DNA of 58,598 nt, taken from NCBI GenBank assembly GCA_005789565.1, contig SXXL01000039.1, positions 1 to 58,598 of the forward strand. The letters are read 5' to 3'. Below, one piece after another: positions 35,085 through 42,749 of this stretch. Each line of letters begins with the position of its first letter. Position 1 is the stretch's first letter. The notes beneath the pieces were generated by a model that was not told the origin of the DNA, did no database searches, and saw only the letters and a program-made list of their open reading frames with translations. Position numbers and translations under genes: made by a program. This DNA comes from Bacteroidota bacterium. GTDB lineage: Bacteria > Bacteroidota > Bacteroidia > Chitinophagales > Chitinophagaceae.

Positions 35085-35636
35085 TTAACGGTTCAGGAGG
35101 TAGTCTTCCACTTTTTTAACAGCGTGGTGGTAGCTGGCTTTCAGGGCGCCTTCGCTGGTTTCCAGCACCCGGCTCATTTCTTCGTAGGGCATTTCATCGT
35201 AGTACCGAAGGGTGAATACCAGCCGTTGTTTTTCAGGAAGTTCCTGCATGGCCAGTTGCAGTTTCCATTCGGCTTTTTCGGCATCGAAATGGGCATCGGC
35301 CCGTATACGATCCGACAAATTTATCCCGCCCTCCGAATCCAGTGCAACCGATCCCTTTCGCTTCTGTTGTTCCAAGTAGCTCAGGCATTCGTTGGTGGCG
35401 ATTCGGTAGAGCCAGGTGTAGAGTTGGCTGTCGGCCCGAAAGCCCTCCAATCCTTTCCAGACCCGGATCCAAACATTTTGGAGAACGTCATTCGCATCTT
35501 CGTGGCCCACGACCATCCGCCGGATATGCCAATATAATTTTTCCTGGTACTGACGGACCAACCGGGTAAAAGCAGCTTCCCGCTGGCCGGGTTCCCCGAA
35601 AGCCAATAAGATCTCGGCATCTGAGTACGGTGGCAT
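35085..35636 (-). CDS. ECF-family RNA polymerase sigma factor
   Basis: A 183-residue sigma-70-family factor of the extracytoplasmic type. Region 2 covers about residues 20-90 (FTRLVRQYQEKLYWHIRRMV, EDANDVLQNVWIRVWKGLE, LYTWLYRIATNECLSYL); region 4 covers about 125-180 (LPEKQRLVFTLRYYDEMPYE, MSRVLETSEGALKASYHHAV). It binds core RNA polymerase and would direct transcription of an envelope regulon together with the two downstream genes. It is 42 nt after the transketolase gene, so it could also be read from that promoter. Confidence 0.96.
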   Translation of the reverse strand: MPPYSDAEILLAFGEPGQREAAFTRLVRQYQEKLYWHIRRMVVGHEDANDVLQNVWIRVWKGLEGFRADSQLYTWLYRIATNECLSYLEQQKRKGSVALDSEGGINLSDRIRADAHFDAEKAEWKLQLAMQELPEKQRLVFTLRYYDEMPYEEMSRVLETSEGALKASYHHAVKKVEDYLLNR

Positions 35637-35678
35637 GCTGGTGTTAGACGGAATTGTTTCCGACTCGTTTAACGCTCG

Positions 35679-36638
35679 TTATCCCTTTTTTCTGGCGAGG
35701 GCTCGTTGGGCCGCCTGCACGATATCGGGCACATCCAGTCCGTATTTTTTCAATAGCTGGGCCGGGGTGCCACTCTCTCCAAACGTATCATTGGTTCCGA
35801 CGTATTCGATCGGGGTTGGCTGGTAGCGGGTCGCTACCTGTGCCACGGCATCGCCCATGCCGCCGATGATGTTATGTTCTTCCGCGGTAACGGCACAGCC
35901 GGTTTTTTTCAAGGTGCGGATGATGGATGCTTCATCGAGGGGTTTGATGGTGTGCAGGTTCACAACCTCCACAGATATTCCCTCTGATTCCAGTTGTATC
36001 CCGGCTTGGATCGCGTTCCAGACGAGGTGACCACAGGCGAAGATCGCCACGTCGGTCCCTTCCGAAAAATATTGAGCTTTACCCAGTACGAAATCGGATT
36101 CTTGGGTGAAGATCGGCCAGGCGGGTCGGCCAAATCGCAGGTAAACCGGTCCGTTTACTTCGGCAATGGCTTCAGTAGCGGCTTTGGTTTGATTGTAATC
36201 GCAGGGAACGACCACGGTCATACCCGGGAGCATTTTCATCAGTCCGATGTCTTCGAGAATTTGATGGGTAGCGCCGTCTTCTCCGAGGGTGAGTCCGGCG
36301 TGCGAGGCACAGATCTTCACGTTCTTGCCGCTATAGGCGACCGATTGACGGATCTGATCGTATACGCGTCCCGTCGAAAAGTTAGCGAACGTAGTGGTGA
36401 AGGGGATCTTGCCACCGATGGTCATGCCCGCGGCCACGCCGATCATATTGGCTTCGGCGATGCCGCACTGAAAGAATCGCTCGGGGAATTCTTTCATGAA
36501 TTGATTGAGCTTGAGCGAACCGGCCAAATCGGCCGTGAGGGCCACGATGTTCGGATTCTTACGGGCAGCGGCTACGATGCCATCGCCAAATCCGCTGCGG
36601 GTGTCTTTGTTTCCGGTCGATACAATGTTTTGGAGCAT
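35679..36638 (-). CDS. Transketolase, C-terminal subunit
   Basis: A 319-residue protein holding the pyrimidine-binding and C-terminal domains of transketolase: DTRSGFGDGIVAAARKNPNI, FPERFFQCGIAEANMIGVAA, the catalytic Glu in GIAEANM and HAGLTLGEDGATHQ. In many Bacteroidota transketolase is split into two adjacent genes, the first carrying the diphosphate-binding (N) half. Here the neighbour upstream is galE and downstream the sigma factor; no N-terminal half is in the window. It needs that partner for activity in the pentose phosphate pathway, so the partner must be elsewhere. Confidence 0.92.
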   Translation of the reverse strand: MLQNIVSTGNKDTRSGFGDGIVAAARKNPNIVALTADLAGSLKLNQFMKEFPERFFQCGIAEANMIGVAAGMTIGGKIPFTTTFANFSTGRVYDQIRQSVAYSGKNVKICASHAGLTLGEDGATHQILEDIGLMKMLPGMTVVVPCDYNQTKAATEAIAEVNGPVYLRFGRPAWPIFTQESDFVLGKAQYFSEGTDVAIFACGHLVWNAIQAGIQLESEGISVEVVNLHTIKPLDEASIIRTLKKTGCAVTAEEHNIIGGMGDAVAQVATRYQPTPIEYVGTNDTFGESGTPAQLLKKYGLDVPDIVQAAQRALARKKG

Positions 36639-36654
36639 GCTTGTGAGATTGCAA

Positions 36655-36662
36655 CAAAAGTA
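36655..36662 (-). promoter_or_regulatory. -7 box of the transketolase gene
   Basis: TACTTTTG, perfect TAnnTTTG, 16 nt before the ATG at 36638. Confidence 0.6.
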
Positions 36663-36721
36663 GTTTCAATCCACCCCTAAAAAAACGCATGAGGAAAAGT
36701 CTCTTTTTCCGTGGAAAACGA

Positions 36722-37759
36722 TCAGGAACCGAGTACGGTTCGTCCGCTCCGGTAACGTTGCTCCCATTCCCAGGCGGTGGCCATGATATCATCGATCCCG
36801 AAACGGGCCTGCCATCCCAAGCGGGATTGCGCTTTTTCGTTGTTGGCATAGATGGCCACCACGTCGCCGGGGCGGCGAGGCCCCACCGACCAATTCAATT
36901 TTTCTCCCGATACTTTTTCAAATGCGTGAATGCATTCCAACACGGTCATGCCCGTACCACTGCCCAGGTTGATGGCCTCAACGTGATGGGTTCGACCTTC
37001 TTTTTCGAGTAGTTGGATGCCTAGGGTATGCGCACGAGCCAGGTCGCATACGTGAATGAAATCACGGATGCAGGAACCATCGCGCGTGGCATAATCCGTG
37101 CCGTGCACTTGAAGATGATCGATCACGCCGATGGCGGTTTGGGTGATGGCGGGCACCAGGTTCTGGGGGCGTCCGATGGGCAGTTCGCCGATGTGGGCGG
37201 AAGGATGGGCGCCGGCGGGATTAAAATAACGCAGCAACAGTACGGAGCACGGATTGGCTTGCACGAATGATTGCAGCATTTGTTCACCGATCTGTTTGGT
37301 GAGTCCGTACGGCGAGGTAGCGGGTTGAAGCGGGGTTTCTTCGGTGACGGGGATCAGTTCCGGTTCGCCGTACACGGTACAGGAGGAGGAAAAGACAACA
37401 TTCGGGATGCGGTAGTCCTGCACGCATTTCAGGAGGTTGATCAGCGATTGCAGGTTGTTTTCAAAATACAGCAAGGGTTGTTCGACCGATTCGCCCACAG
37501 CCTTGTAAGCGGCGAAATGGATGATGCCGGTTATGTCCGGATGTTCTTCAAACACGGTTCGTGTATCGGCCAGTGAGCAGAGGTCGATGGCGTAGTTAAT
37601 TACTTTTTTGCCGGTGATGGCCTCGATGCCTTGGAGCATGCGGGCATCGGAACGGCAGAAGTTATCGACGGAGATCACCTCATAGCCCTGCTCGATCAGG
37701 TCAACGACGGTGTGCGTACCAATATAGCCGGTGCCACCGGTAACAAGGATCTTTTTCAT
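36722..37759 (-). CDS. galE: UDP-glucose 4-epimerase
   Basis: A 345-residue extended short-chain dehydrogenase that interconverts UDP-glucose and UDP-galactose. The NAD-binding GGTGYIGTHT starts at residue 7, the catalytic Tyr/Lys lie in SPYGLTKQIGE (YxxxK) with the upstream SSSCTVYGEP Ser region, and the sugar-binding NPAGAHPSAHIGE is present. Length and motifs are normal. It sits alone between pit and transketolase; no other galactose genes are near, so a role in polysaccharide or glycolipid precursor supply is likely. Confidence 0.95.
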   Translation of the reverse strand: MKKILVTGGTGYIGTHTVVDLIEQGYEVISVDNFCRSDARMLQGIEAITGKKVINYAIDLCSLADTRTVFEEHPDITGIIHFAAYKAVGESVEQPLLYFENNLQSLINLLKCVQDYRIPNVVFSSSCTVYGEPELIPVTEETPLQPATSPYGLTKQIGEQMLQSFVQANPCSVLLLRYFNPAGAHPSAHIGELPIGRPQNLVPAITQTAIGVIDHLQVHGTDYATRDGSCIRDFIHVCDLARAHTLGIQLLEKEGRTHHVEAINLGSGTGMTVLECIHAFEKVSGEKLNWSVGPRRPGDVVAIYANNEKAQSRLGWQARFGIDDIMATAWEWEQRYRSGRTVLGS

Positions 37760-37762
37760 AAT

Positions 37763-37784
37763 TATCCCGGCAAAAATCGGGATA
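37763..37784 (-). other. Inverted repeat in the pit-galE spacer
   Basis: TATCCCG and CGGGATA form a perfect 7-bp stem with an 8-nt loop that contains TTTTTG. It lies within 25 nt of the galE ATG. It could be a weak terminator of the pit transcript, an operator, or (loop GATTTTTG, 7/8) part of the galE promoter. Confidence 0.4.
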
Positions 37785-37801
37785 TAATTTCATTGTTCCG
37801 G

Positions 37802-39013
37802 CTAGAGAAAACGGACCAGCAAATAAATGCCACCAGCCAGCAGCGCACTGATGGGGATGGTGAGGATCCAGGCCCAGATCAGGTTCAGGGTAACGCCCCA
37901 GCGCACGGCCGACAAGCGCTTGGTGGCGCCCACGCCCATGATGGAGCCGGTGATGGTATGGGTGGTGGAGACAGGGATTTTGAGTGCTTCCGTAATAAAT
38001 AGCGTCAACGCGCCGGCGGTTTCAGCTGCTACCCCTTCGAAAGGGGTTACTTTAGTGATGCGCGTGCCCATGGTCTTCACGATCTTCCAGCCACCGCTCA
38101 TGGTACCGAGTCCGATGGCCAAGTAACAAGCAATGGGCACCCAATTGGGCATTTGATCAAATTCTTGGATACTGCCACCGGCGATCAGCGCTGCAGTGAT
38201 GATCCCCATCACTTTTTGGGCATCGTTGCCGCCATGACCGATACTAAAAGCGGCAGAGGATACCAATTGCAGTTTTTTAAACCAAAGATTTGATTTGTAG
38301 GTATTGAGCGTGTTGAGGTAAAGCGAAAAGATGGCCATGATGGTCAGGATCAGTGCCAGTAAAATCCACTTGAAATTCTTTGAATAGAAAATCACCTGAA
38401 GCCAATAGTTGTCGTAATCGATGCGTTGGCTGATCACGGTACGATCCAATACAATGTTATTTCGTAAAAATATAGAGACGGCAATCAAGACCAGGATTGG
38501 TATGACCTTAGATGTCCAATCCTTCTTGAAGGAATTCAGGAACCAGAGCGACATGAGAAAAGCCATGATCATACCGATGAGCGGCGCCAAAACGATGAAG
38601 CTGGCGGTTTTGAGAATCACGGGTGAATTGACGGCATTCCATCCACCGGCAGCGATCGCTGCCCCCGCAAATCCTCCGATCAGGGTATGGGAGGAGGAGG
38701 AAGGGATGCCATACCACCAGGTCAGCAAGTTCCAAGCGATGGCCGCCAGCAAGCCGGAGAGAATCACCCAAAGCATATCATTTTTGGGAATGTCACTGGG
38801 ATGAACTGTTTTCGCTACGGTATCCGCCACGCCATGGTCCTTGAAAATAAAGAAGGCAACAGAGTTAAAAATCGCTGCCCAAAGAACTGCCTGGAAGGGG
38901 GTCAGCACCTTGGTCGAAACCACCGTTGCGATGGAATTGGCGGCATCGTGAAAGCCATTTATATAATCAAAGATCAGTGCCAGCGCAATGATCGAAAGCA
39001 GCAAAGTGGTCAT
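37802..39013 (-). CDS. PiT-family inorganic phosphate transporter
   Basis: A 403-residue membrane protein that imports phosphate with a cation (H+ or Na+). Both inverted PiT signatures are present: DYINGFHDAANSIATVVSTKVL near the N-terminus and SIGHGGNDAQKVMGIITAAL in the middle, with VSTTHTITGSIMGVGATKRLS near the end. About ten helices are seen. It follows the DUF47/PhoU-like gene by 5 nt, the standard pairing in which the PhoU-like protein is thought to control PiT activity. Confidence 0.96.
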   Translation of the reverse strand: MTTLLLSIIALALIFDYINGFHDAANSIATVVSTKVLTPFQAVLWAAIFNSVAFFIFKDHGVADTVAKTVHPSDIPKNDMLWVILSGLLAAIAWNLLTWWYGIPSSSSHTLIGGFAGAAIAAGGWNAVNSPVILKTASFIVLAPLIGMIMAFLMSLWFLNSFKKDWTSKVIPILVLIAVSIFLRNNIVLDRTVISQRIDYDNYWLQVIFYSKNFKWILLALILTIMAIFSLYLNTLNTYKSNLWFKKLQLVSSAAFSIGHGGNDAQKVMGIITAALIAGGSIQEFDQMPNWVPIACYLAIGLGTMSGGWKIVKTMGTRITKVTPFEGVAAETAGALTLFITEALKIPVSTTHTITGSIMGVGATKRLSAVRWGVTLNLIWAWILTIPISALLAGGIYLLVRFL

Positions 39014-39018
39014 TTCGC

Positions 39019-39669
39019 TTAGGCGTATTTGATGATGATGGATTCGATCACATTGGCAACGTCCTCACACTTGTCGGTCGCAATCTCCAACACCTGATAG
39101 ATTTCACGCTTTTTGATCACTTCTTTGGCATCCTCCTCAATCGCAAACAGTCGTTCGATGCTCATGTCAAAAACATCGTCGGCTTGATTCTCAATGCTGT
39201 TGATCCTGACGAGTGATTCGGTGATGGAGCGCATGTTTTTCATGTCTCGCAGCTCAATGACGGCATTGTGAACCTGTTGACATCCCTGCTCGATCAATTC
39301 CGCAAATTTTTGAATACCGATGTCGTTGGGGTTTACCCGGTAGAAATTGATCTTTTTTGCAGAGGAATAGATGTAATCGGCCACATCGTCCATGGCCGTG
39401 GCCAGGTAGTGAATATCCTCCCGGTCGAACGGCGTGATGAAATTTCTGCCCAGTTCGGTGAACAGCTGATGGGTCAATTCGTCGTTGGCATGTTCCATGT
39501 TCTCAACCTGTGTGATAATCGCGGCTCGCTTGTCAAAGTCAGGCTCGGCTACGACTTGTTTTAGTTGACCGCCCATGGTCAATAAATTGGCCGCCGCTTT
39601 TTCGAACAGCTCATAAAAAATCAGGTTTTTGGGCAAGAAAATCTTGAGTATGGATTGAAGGGCGGACAT
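39019..39669 (-). CDS. DUF47 PhoU-like regulator of the PiT transporter
   Basis: A 216-residue cytosolic all-helical protein of the DUF47 (PhoU-like) family. Recognisable parts are FYELFEKAAANLLTMGGQL, VENMEHANDELTHQLFTELG, the metal-binding-like FITPFDREDIHYLATAMDDV and EIYQVLEIATDKCEDVANVI. It has the usual repeated three-helix bundle. The gene leads the two-gene phosphate uptake transcript and has a perfect -7 box; the long divergent spacer to the TonB-dependent receptor gene lies upstream. Confidence 0.94.
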   Translation of the reverse strand: MSALQSILKIFLPKNLIFYELFEKAAANLLTMGGQLKQVVAEPDFDKRAAIITQVENMEHANDELTHQLFTELGRNFITPFDREDIHYLATAMDDVADYIYSSAKKINFYRVNPNDIGIQKFAELIEQGCQQVHNAVIELRDMKNMRSITESLVRINSIENQADDVFDMSIERLFAIEEDAKEVIKKREIYQVLEIATDKCEDVANVIESIIIKYA

Positions 39670-39689
39670 GTATGGTTATTTAGTTGAAA

Positions 39690-39697
39690 CAAATGTA
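39690..39697 (-). promoter_or_regulatory. -7 box of the DUF47-pit operon
   Basis: TACATTTG, perfect TAnnTTTG, 20 nt before the ATG. Confidence 0.6.
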
Positions 39698-39838
39698 CCG
39701 GGTGCAGGACGTTGGGCTACTCTATTCCGAATAATTAATGATTTCTTAATGTCCAAACTCAACCATTAAACTGTTGAAAATCAACTATTAGCCACTCTGC
39801 TATTGTCTACATTATGCCCCAGGGGGTCTGTCGACCTG

Positions 39839-39904
39839 GTAACATTCTCGTAACAATGGGGTAATGATAGCTTAACGGCTGATTAATGTGTCGATAACCT
39901 GGCA
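39839..39904 (+). promoter_or_regulatory. Six 11-bp-spaced direct repeats, candidate PhoB array
   Basis: Seven-base units GTAACAT, GTAACAA, GTAATGA, TTAACGG, TTAATGT and ATAACCT, each followed by a 4-nt spacer. TAA occurs at 39840, 39851, 39862, 39873, 39884 and 39895, an exact 11-bp period over six units. OmpR/PhoB-type regulators bind such repeats as head-to-tail dimers; TTAACA-like units are also known for Bacillus PhoP and CTTAACCT-like units for cyanobacterial SphR. The array ends 12 nt before the likely -7 box of the receptor gene. Confidence 0.75.
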
Positions 39905-39908
39905 GATT

Positions 39909-39916
39909 CACTTTTG
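39909..39916 (+). promoter_or_regulatory. Likely -7 box of the receptor gene
   Basis: CACTTTTG matches TAnnTTTG at 7 of 8 bases, 15 nt before the ATG. The repeat array occupies the place of the -33 element, as expected for an activator-dependent promoter. Confidence 0.5.
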
Positions 39917-39931
39917 CGCAAACGAACGGAT

Positions 39932-42721
39932 ATGTGCAAAGCGGTACGCTCTATTTTGATACTCTTTTTCCTGGGATGTACGTTCACGTCGGTCGCCCAA
40001 AACCTGCGTTTATCCGGAAAGATCACCAACAATAAAAATGAACCCCTGAATGGTGTATCCTTGAAGATACAAGGAACCAATACCGGAACCATCTCAGACA
40101 ATGAAGGTCGGTTCATACTGACCTTGGCTGTTGGACAAAAGTATATTTTGACCGTTACGGCCGTCGGCTACGAGCCCAAAACAATAGAGGAGGTTGAGGT
40201 AAGATCCGGGCAGTACAACGAATTGAATTTAATCCTGGAGGTTAAAGAAAAGGTGTCAGAAGGTGTTACCATCACATCCAAAGGATCCACCGCCCGAAAA
40301 GAATCCGTGAACGCCCTGATCACTTTCCAGCGCAATACCAACACGGTGGCCTCCGTGATCGCGGCCGAGTCTATCCGACGTTCTCCCGACCGAAATACCG
40401 GAGAGGTTTTAAAACGCACCCCGGGAGCCAGTATTCAAGAGGGTCGTTTCATTGTCATCCGCGGACTGGCCGATCGCTACAATCAAGCTATGCTCAACGG
40501 GATCCTGCTCACCAGTACTGAACCCGACAGAAAGACCTTCTCCTTCGACCTGATCCCGGCCAATATGATCGACAACCTGATTATCAACAAGGCCTTCGTG
40601 CCGGAATATCCGGGTGAATGGGCAGGCGGACTGATTCAGGTCAACACCAAAGACATTCCCTCTAACAACTCGTTCAATATTCAGGTGGGCACTGGATTCA
40701 ACTCTCAAACCATCGGAAATACCTTTTACCGGGATCGGGGTGGCAACCTCGATTGGTTGGGCATTGATGACGGAACCCGCAGCCTGCCGTCCGGTTATAT
40801 CCGCAAAGCGGTTTTTGATACTTCCTCGCAGGCTGTCAAGACCGCCATTGGCAAGAGTATGCGCAATGCCTGGGCACCGATCGCCGGGTCGGCACCGATG
40901 AACGTTTCTTTTCAGTCCAGCGGAAGCTTCTCGACCAACCTTTTCGGCAAACGCCTGGGCGGCATCGTTGGGGTGAACTACAGTAAATCCAACCGCCGCG
41001 TGTTTTTACTAAACCGGTCCAATGCGATCTCGAACAATATTGCCACGCTCAACTCCAATTTCAACGACACGCGATACCAGCAAGAGATCTCGGTGGGTGC
41101 CATTGGAAGCCTGGCCCTGCAGTTGAACAGCCGGCATCGTATCTCGGTGAAGTCGCTCATCAACGTCAACAACAGCAACTCCGTAACGCAACGGGAAGGC
41201 GATGAGTTCAACCGAGATGAGCAATTGTATGGCACCGACTTGACCTTTAAGCAGAATACCTTTTTCACCACGCAATTGACGGGCGACCATACCCTGGCAA
41301 GTCCCCTCAAACTCCGATGGTACAGTTCCTTTACCATCCTCGATGGTTATATTCCGGATCAGCGTCGAATCGCCTATTCCCGCATAGCCGGCACACAAGA
41401 TCCCTATCGCTTGCTGATCTCGAATGTGCTTTCACAACAAAGCGGTAGCCGGATCTTCCAGACCCTCAGCGATTATATCTATACAGCCGGTGGAGATCTC
41501 AGTTACAATTTTGATTGGCTGGGACAGAAGCAAACGCTGAAGGGGGGGTACATGTTACAGGTTAAAGATCGGCTCTACGATGCCAATCTCTTCGCCAATT
41601 ACCTGACTATCGACAATCCCGGCCTTCGCTCCTTACCGGCCGACCGGGTCTTCGATCCAATTCACTTTGGAAACGGCACCGATAATCTGTTTGGGTTTGA
41701 TGCCATCAAGGGTCGAACGTTTCGCTACATGGCCAACACCATCCTCAATGGTGGTTTCTTGCAACTCGACAATCAATTTACCAAGAAGTTACGCGTGGTA
41801 TGGGGACTGCGGGTGGAGCACTATGATCAGTTGGTGGGCAGCGTCAAGACCTGGGATCCCCGGCATACGTATTCTAAAGTGTTGGACTTTCTGCCCGGCG
41901 TGAACGCTACCTACAAAGCGACGGCTAAAACCAATATTCGCCTCTCGGCTTCGCAAACCGTTATCCGTCCCGAATTACGCGAACTCGCCTTTTTGAATCT
42001 CTACGATTTTGAATTGAATGCATCCGTGCAAGGAAACCCAAACCTGCTTCGCACCAAGATCGCTAACCTTGATCTGCGATATGAGATCTATCCCCGCGCC
42101 GGCGAGGTATTTACCTTGGGTACTTTTTTCAAACGCTTTGAAAATCCCATCGAACAACTCTTCAATGAAGGGGTAGGGGGTTCCAGCACGTTCAGCTACC
42201 AAAATGCCAAGCGGGCAACGGTCTACGGTGTGGAAGCCGAGTTTCGGAAGAAGCTGGATATGGTCGACGGGTTGAAAAACTTTACGTTCCAGGCCAACGG
42301 TTCACTCATCAAGAGCCAGGTGAAAGACCTGTCGCTGGGCATAGACCGGACCTTGCAGGGGCAGTCGCCTTACATGATCAACCTGGGACTGCTATACGAT
42401 GTTGAGAAATTGGGATTGACCGCGACCCTTTTATACAACCGCATTGGCGAGCGCATCTATTTGGTGGGTGATATCAGTGCCGGTTCCGGTTCGCCCGATA
42501 TCCTCGAAGCCCCCCGTCACCTCGTCGATTTTCAGATGAGCAAAAAAGTCCTGAACAAGAAAGGCGAGCTGCGCTTCAACGTTTCGGATCTCTTCAATAC
42601 GGTCCAATACTTCTATCAAAACGTGGGTGAGAAATTCAGCTTCCAGAAAAATACGGATGCTTATCGCTTCACCCGTCAGACCGGTACCACGTTCAGTTTA
42701 ACCTTCAATTATACTTTATAA
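39932..42721 (+). CDS. TonB-dependent receptor, candidate phosphorus-source importer
   Basis: A 929-residue outer-membrane receptor. The signal peptide ends near SVAQ (about residue 22). A CarboxypepD_reg-like domain covers about 24-105 (LRLSGKITNNKNEPLNGVSL), then the plug (about 125-235; RSPDRNTGEVLKRTPGASIQ, FIVIRGLADRYNQAMLNGIL, FVPEYPGEWAGGLIQVNTKD) and a 22-strand barrel ending in a Phe-Asn-Tyr-Thr-Leu tail (TTFSLTFNYTL). It is not SusC-like: there is no SusD partner. The ATG at 39932 is preferred over an in-frame TTG that belongs to the -7 box. The Pho-box-like array upstream and the pit, ppk, phoR/phoB neighbours suggest induction by phosphate shortage. Confidence 0.93.
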   Translation: MCKAVRSILILFFLGCTFTSVAQNLRLSGKITNNKNEPLNGVSLKIQGTNTGTISDNEGRFILTLAVGQKYILTVTAVGYEPKTIEEVEVRSGQYNELNLILEVKEKVSEGVTITSKGSTARKESVNALITFQRNTNTVASVIAAESIRRSPDRNTGEVLKRTPGASIQEGRFIVIRGLADRYNQAMLNGILLTSTEPDRKTFSFDLIPANMIDNLIINKAFVPEYPGEWAGGLIQVNTKDIPSNNSFNIQVGTGFNSQTIGNTFYRDRGGNLDWLGIDDGTRSLPSGYIRKAVFDTSSQAVKTAIGKSMRNAWAPIAGSAPMNVSFQSSGSFSTNLFGKRLGGIVGVNYSKSNRRVFLLNRSNAISNNIATLNSNFNDTRYQQEISVGAIGSLALQLNSRHRISVKSLINVNNSNSVTQREGDEFNRDEQLYGTDLTFKQNTFFTTQLTGDHTLASPLKLRWYSSFTILDGYIPDQRRIAYSRIAGTQDPYRLLISNVLSQQSGSRIFQTLSDYIYTAGGDLSYNFDWLGQKQTLKGGYMLQVKDRLYDANLFANYLTIDNPGLRSLPADRVFDPIHFGNGTDNLFGFDAIKGRTFRYMANTILNGGFLQLDNQFTKKLRVVWGLRVEHYDQLVGSVKTWDPRHTYSKVLDFLPGVNATYKATAKTNIRLSASQTVIRPELRELAFLNLYDFELNASVQGNPNLLRTKIANLDLRYEIYPRAGEVFTLGTFFKRFENPIEQLFNEGVGGSSTFSYQNAKRATVYGVEAEFRKKLDMVDGLKNFTFQANGSLIKSQVKDLSLGIDRTLQGQSPYMINLGLLYDVEKLGLTATLLYNRIGERIYLVGDISAGSGSPDILEAPRHLVDFQMSKKVLNKKGELRFNVSDLFNTVQYFYQNVGEKFSFQKNTDAYRFTRQTGTTFSLTFNYTL

Positions 42722-42749
42722 ATCACCTTTTTATTGTAAAACCCCCGTT

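Noticed and set aside
39721-39770. Pho-box-like repeats for the DUF47-pit promoter
   Set aside because: Only two TTAA units at an 11-bp distance are present and they lie about 40 bp from the -7 box, out of phase with the arrangement at the receptor promoter. AT-rich chance is sufficient.
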